A program made the position numbers and the translations under genes. A stretch of 64,000 bases of DNA. Source: Flavobacterium hibisci (GTDB lineage: Bacteria; Bacteroidota; Bacteroidia; Flavobacteriales; Flavobacteriaceae). The stretch is from assembly GCF_020026925.1 (NCBI RefSeq), contig NZ_JAIQDW010000018.1, positions 1-64,000 on the forward strand. The letters run 5' to 3'. Positions 60,141 to 64,000 of this stretch are shown in pieces (position 1 is the stretch's first letter; each line of letters opens with the position of its first letter). Below the pieces are notes generated by a model. The model made no database searches. It was not told where the DNA came from and saw only the letters and a list, made by a program, of their open reading frames with translations.

Positions 60141-61241
60141 TTATTCTGAATCACTACTTTCTAAATTATTCTTTTTTGCCCACTTCTTATATTTTTTAAG
60201 AACTTCTTTCGGCTCATTAGAATACCACGAATAACCATTTCTTCTTTCTTCTCCAATATCGGTTATAAATCTCTTTTTAATTCCGTCACGGTCACAAAAA
60301 ATGGCCTCATTAGTATCAAGTTCTGCAAATCTTGGCCAAATGGGCGCACTATCTACCATAGGATACATTTTTTTTCCTATAATTTTACCGTCTTCATCAT
60401 AGATGCGTTCTTCCTTAAGATTGGTTATTTTTGTCTTTTCAAACCAATCGTAAGCGCTTTTGACAGCTGTCTTAATTTCCGGTGAGGGATTCTCGATAGA
60501 CATTAAAAACAATACAACTTTAGCTGATTCTTTTCCACTTAAAGAAGCAAGCTCATAAGCTCTTGCTTGTGCCGGAGCAAAAGTAACTTCATCATGTTGT
60601 GCACACCAAACTGTGAGAACACCATTTTGTTTGTATTGCGTTTTTAAAATACACTCAATTCCTTTATTAACTGCAATTTTAGCTTTGTCAATAACCTCTT
60701 GAGATGGTTTAATACTATAATATGGTGTTTCATTTGCTATTTCCTTTAATACATTCAAAACATCAACCATTGAATTATCATTATAGGTAATATGTGTATA
60801 ATATCCTTTTTTTAACGGAAAGTATTGAGGCCAGCCACCATTAGGATATTGTGCAGAAAGTAAATAATTCACTGCTTTCAAGAACGAATCTTTATATCTT
60901 TCATCTTTTGTCTGTGCATACATTTTTGAAACAAAAAGTATTTCCTGGGTCGTAGCTCTATTATCGATTGTACAATCTTTTGCTATTGGCTTTAGGGCTA
61001 CTAATTTAGCTTTTTCTTCTTCTGTCAGTTCATTAAGCATTGGAATATTTTTAGGCCAGCCTCCAATATCCCTTTGGTAAAGCAAAACATTTTCGCCTAC
61101 TTTTTTGCCTTCTTCAGATCCAAACCAGGCGGAGTAACTTTTTACAATTAAGTCTGGCCATTTTTTGGCTTTATCCTGTGCATTAACATGACAGCCAGTA
61201 ATAATTAGAAGTAATAACGCTGTCTTTTTTAGTTGATTCAT
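60141..61241 (-). CDS. Pectate lyase (PL10)
   Basis: 366 aa with a signal peptide cleaved near VNAQ. Family 10 polysaccharide lyase, an (alpha/alpha)3 barrel: NVLLYQRDIGGWPKN, IDNRATTQEILFVSKMYA, NYLLSAQYPNGGWPQYFP, YYTHITYNDNSMVDVLNVL, VWCAQHDEVTFAPAQARAYELASL. It cleaves de-esterified homogalacturonan by beta-elimination. The TGC at residues 15-17 could also be a lipobox, so the protein may be a lipoprotein. Confidence 0.93.
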   Translation of the reverse strand: MNQLKKTALLLLIITGCHVNAQDKAKKWPDLIVKSYSAWFGSEEGKKVGENVLLYQRDIGGWPKNIPMLNELTEEEKAKLVALKPIAKDCTIDNRATTQEILFVSKMYAQTKDERYKDSFLKAVNYLLSAQYPNGGWPQYFPLKKGYYTHITYNDNSMVDVLNVLKEIANETPYYSIKPSQEVIDKAKIAVNKGIECILKTQYKQNGVLTVWCAQHDEVTFAPAQARAYELASLSGKESAKVVLFLMSIENPSPEIKTAVKSAYDWFEKTKITNLKEERIYDEDGKIIGKKMYPMVDSAPIWPRFAELDTNEAIFCDRDGIKKRFITDIGEERRNGYSWYSNEPKEVLKKYKKWAKKNNLESSDSE

Positions 61242-61281
61242 TTAATTGGTTAATTTTAGTTATTTATTTAGTTATTTAGTT

Positions 61282-62913
61282 TTAGTCAGTTATTCTGAAC
61301 CAGTCTATTGCTACGCTTCCCGCATCATTTATAACTCCTTCTCTAAGAGCTAGAAATCCTATCTTAGCACCTATCCATTTTCCTTCTCTGGCTGTAAAAG
61401 TATCACCTATTGCATTGAATTTTTGCCCATCTTCACTATAGAAAAAATTACATATTCCTCCCGATTTTACTTTTACCTGCAGGTATATTGTCCTGTCTTT
61501 TATTTCGATTCTCTTATTTTCAGATTCAACTCCTTTTTTATCTGATCTTAAAGCTGTTTTTTGCGAAAGAAATAATTTTCCTTCGTTTTGCTTGAGACAT
61601 AAAAAACTATAATCGAGTCCCATGATAACCAAACCTGTATATTCTCCATCGAATCTGGAATTGAAAGTGATTTTTGTAGTCGCCGTAAACTCATTTGCCG
61701 GCAATTTTTGCAAAAGTAAATTGGGAATATCAAACAGGTTATTATAATCTTTAGGGACAGGGATACAATTCAAATTATAGTAACCCATTGAGGTAGGAAG
61801 CCCCCATGTTATCTGCGGATTTGCATGCCACTGCCATTGAAGCCCAAGTTTAGGATTATTAAATTCATCACTTTCAGGTGGTGTTGCAACCGGAAAAGTT
61901 TTTTTACCAACATTTGGTTTTTTATATCCCATAACAGGCTCTCCAATACCATCATTATCGTCATCGCTTCCAATTACCGGCCAGTCTTGCTGCCATTTCA
62001 TGGGCTGCAAATGAACAACTCTTCCGTAAGCAAACTGATCCTGAAAATGAAGAAACCAGTCTTCACCTGTTTGTGTCTGAACCCATGCACCCTGATGTGG
62101 GCCGTTAACAGTTGTTTTTCCCTGTTCCATCACTTTTCTTTTTTCATAAGGACCAAAAATATTCTTAGCCCTCATAACTGTCTGCCAGCCTGTGGCTACT
62201 CCTCCAGCAGGAGCAAAAATATAATAATAACCATTACGTTTATAAAATTTAGGCCCTTCAATGGTTGGTTCATCCGTGTGTCCGTCAATAATCATAACAT
62301 CATCATTATTTGCAGATAAGCCATCCTTATTCATTGAACAGACTGCCAAAACACTTTTTACTCCTGCACGGCTGCCTGCAAAAGCATAACCCAGATATGC
62401 TTTACCGTCTTCATCCCACAAAGGTGTTGGGTCAATCAATCCTTTTCCTTCTTTTACCATAACAGGTTCAGACCACGGGCCTTCAGCTTTTTTTGCTTTC
62501 ACGACATAAATCCCAAAATCAGGATCGGGATAGTAAATATAAAATTCATTTTTGTGAAAACGAATACAGGGAGCCCACACTCCGTTTCCATGCTGGACAT
62601 TATTGTATATTTCTAATGGTTTTTGTCTGGAAAGTGCATATCCTATCAATTTCCAGTTTACTAAATCCTTCGAATGAAGAATAGGCAGGCCAGGAATACA
62701 ATTAAAAGATGAAGCAGTCATATAATAATCATCTCCCACCCTGATAGCATCCGGATCAGAATAATCAGCATATAAAACAGGATTTTTATAAGTACCGTCA
62801 CCCTGATCTGCCATCCAGACATTTGAATAATTGTTTTGTTTTTTTTCCTGCGCAGTCGAATCCTGCATCAAAATACTAGACAACAAAATAGATGTTATTA
62901 TGACAAATTTCAT
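61282..62913 (-). CDS. Family 43 glycoside hydrolase (arabinofuranosidase/xylosidase-like)
   Basis: 543 aa, signal peptide near SILLSSILMQDSTAQ. N-terminal five-bladed propeller with the catalytic acids in NPVLYADYSDPDAIRVGDDYYMTASS (Asp) and IEGPKFYKRNGYYYIF (Glu), plus the middle DPTPLWDEDGKAYLGYAF. C-terminal beta-sandwich (from about 350) is the GH43 accessory domain. In a pectin run it most likely removes arabinose or xylose side chains. Confidence 0.91.
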   Translation of the reverse strand: MKFVIITSILLSSILMQDSTAQEKKQNNYSNVWMADQGDGTYKNPVLYADYSDPDAIRVGDDYYMTASSFNCIPGLPILHSKDLVNWKLIGYALSRQKPLEIYNNVQHGNGVWAPCIRFHKNEFYIYYPDPDFGIYVVKAKKAEGPWSEPVMVKEGKGLIDPTPLWDEDGKAYLGYAFAGSRAGVKSVLAVCSMNKDGLSANNDDVMIIDGHTDEPTIEGPKFYKRNGYYYIFAPAGGVATGWQTVMRAKNIFGPYEKRKVMEQGKTTVNGPHQGAWVQTQTGEDWFLHFQDQFAYGRVVHLQPMKWQQDWPVIGSDDDNDGIGEPVMGYKKPNVGKKTFPVATPPESDEFNNPKLGLQWQWHANPQITWGLPTSMGYYNLNCIPVPKDYNNLFDIPNLLLQKLPANEFTATTKITFNSRFDGEYTGLVIMGLDYSFLCLKQNEGKLFLSQKTALRSDKKGVESENKRIEIKDRTIYLQVKVKSGGICNFFYSEDGQKFNAIGDTFTAREGKWIGAKIGFLALREGVINDAGSVAIDWFRITD

Positions 62914-62923
62914 TTAAAAGGTA

Positions 62924-64000
62924 TTATCTGTTTAATTCTAATGCTGCCAGAATAAAAGGTCCTGTTGCTTTAGGATCATTATCTTTCTTTTTTTCATTTA
63001 CATAATATTCATAAGAACCATCTCTGTATGGAGTTCCTCCAAGTCCCGCTACCTGACAAGCCTGAGTTAATGTTATAGTTCCGTCTGCATCAACTTTGAT
63101 TAACTGAGTAGTTAGTCCATCAAAAGCTTTGTTAGCTAATTTTTTGAATTTTGCAGGTAAATATCCTTTATTAACACCTTTTGCAAATGCATAGGCAAAC
63201 ATAGATGAACCTGAAGCTTCAAGATAATTTCCTTCCTTGTCCATTTTATCTGTAACCTGATACCATAAACCTGATTTATCCTGATATTTTGCTAAACTTT
63301 CCGAAACTTTATTTAAATAACCAACCAATTCTTTTTGTTTTGGATGCTCTTTCGGGAAATAATCTAAAGCATCAACAAGAGCCATTACATACCAGCCAAG
63401 AGCTCTGGACCAGAAGTTTGGTGAATTTCCTGTTTCTTTATTTGCCCATGGCATTTGTTTGCTTTCATCCCATCCGTGATATAATAAACCTGTAGCCGGA
63501 TCTGTTGCATGTAATTGAATTTGTTCGAATTGATGGGCAACATCATCAAGGTTTTTTCCTCCTTCAAAAGTTGCTGTATACTCAGCATAGAAAGGTTCCC
63601 CCATATACAAACCATCCAGCCACATTTGATTAGGATAGATTTTTTTATGCCAGAATCCTCCAGACTGGGTTCTTGGATGTACTGTTAACTGTTGGCGTAA
63701 CAATTGCATCGCTTTTAAATATTTTTCTTCTTTTGTTTTATCATAAGCATTAAAAAGCAAACGCCCAGCCACAATCATATCGATATTGTATTTTTCAATT
63801 TCATAGGTTTTGATTGTGCCGTCATTTTCAATTAATGCATCCAGATATCCCTGCACATAAGAAGCATATGCCGGATTTGGATTTTTTTTATATAATTCCT
63901 GAAATGAATACAAAACAAGTCCGTGAACGTAGTCCCATTTTGGTGCTTTTGAATCATCAATCTGCCAGGATTCAGGATGACGTTTCATTAATGTCAACGC
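62924..64000 (-). CDS. Unsaturated rhamnogalacturonyl hydrolase (GH88/GH105), 5' end beyond window
   Basis: The frame is open through base 64000, so the N terminus is missing; the first in-window TTG is not a start. About 358 residues are present. GH105 features: DDSKAPKWDYVHGLVLYSFQELYKK, LDGLYMGEPFYAEYTATF (catalytic Asp region), ATGLLYHGWDESKQMPWANKETGNSPNFWSRALGWYVMALVDALDYFP, YLEASGSSMFAYAFAKGVNKG, CQVAGLGGTPYRDGSYEYYV. It removes the unsaturated uronate left by lyases such as the PL10 nearby. Confidence 0.93.
   Translation of the reverse strand, partial: ALTLMKRHPESWQIDDSKAPKWDYVHGLVLYSFQELYKKNPNPAYASYVQGYLDALIENDGTIKTYEIEKYNIDMIVAGRLLFNAYDKTKEEKYLKAMQLLRQQLTVHPRTQSGGFWHKKIYPNQMWLDGLYMGEPFYAEYTATFEGGKNLDDVAHQFEQIQLHATDPATGLLYHGWDESKQMPWANKETGNSPNFWSRALGWYVMALVDALDYFPKEHPKQKELVGYLNKVSESLAKYQDKSGLWYQVTDKMDKEGNYLEASGSSMFAYAFAKGVNKGYLPAKFKKLANKAFDGLTTQLIKVDADGTITLTQACQVAGLGGTPYRDGSYEYYVNEKKKDNDPKATGPFILAALELNR

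Overview
The window comes from a low-GC Bacteroidota chromosome, most likely Flavobacterium or a close relative. Several signals support this: many -7 boxes of the form TAnnTTTG with no clear Shine-Dalgarno sites, a secreted protease with a type IX secretion (T9SS) sorting domain, SPII lipoproteins, a pectin-degradation gene run, and the DUF3810, DUF4251 and LETM1-related families typical of flavobacteria. All calls rest on reading the sequence; no database search was run.

Layout. 0.2-4.4 kb: a nitric-oxide defence block on the minus strand (Rrf2/NsrR-type regulator, azurin lipoprotein, quinol NO reductase, Fe-S repair protein RIC). 4.5-26.5 kb: mostly ordinary chromosomal genes (NYN/LOTUS protein, glutamate-synthase-like FMN enzyme, RdgB, DEAD-box helicase, PepD, ECF sigma factor, acyltransferase, NUDIX, flavin oxidoreductase, S8 protease, MnmA, acyl-CoA ligase). 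26.6-43.5 kb: an accessory RNA-repair island, described below. 43.7-50.3 kb: a fadN-fadA-fadE beta-oxidation operon behind a MarR regulator, interrupted by a four-helix-bundle gene. 50.4-57.9 kb: envelope lipoproteins, Cu/Zn SOD, a carbonic anhydrase/SulP pair and a divergent dps/oxyR pair. 58.0-64.0 kb: pectin/rhamnogalacturonan enzymes (CE12, GH28, PL10, GH43, GH105), the last running off the window.

The RNA-repair island is the most interesting part. On the minus strand it carries a Hen1 3'-end 2'-O-methyltransferase, a Pnkp-type RNA ligase, a T4-like kinase-phosphatase, a T4 Rnl1-like ligase, three nucleotidyltransferase-fold proteins, a TatD nuclease, a RloC/PrrC-like anticodon-nuclease ATPase and a 746-residue zinc-ribbon/TerD-like protein that may be a Ro/TROVE-type scaffold. 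Directly upstream of that scaffold gene lies about 420 bp of noncoding sequence with five copies of a 20-nt motif (GGTCAA-N6-STTACTTC), four of them opening predicted stem-loops. Two units are tRNA mimics. One has a D-like arm and a T arm but no anticodon arm. The other is a canonical 73-nt tRNA-Lys(UUU)-like cloverleaf with a 45-nt motif-bearing insert inside the 5' strand of its anticodon stem. A 23-bp palindrome (9-bp arms, 5-bp spacer) occurs four times in the island, each exactly 8 bp upstream of a minus-strand -7-like box: before hen1, before the Rnl1-like ligase, and twice before the ncRNA/scaffold operon. A WYL-domain regulator at the island's right end is the likely ligand-sensing controller. 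My reading is a damage-induced RNA repair system with its own tRNA-mimicking Y-like RNAs and an embedded tRNA-cleaving enzyme. Long palindromic repeats dot the island and nearby gaps.
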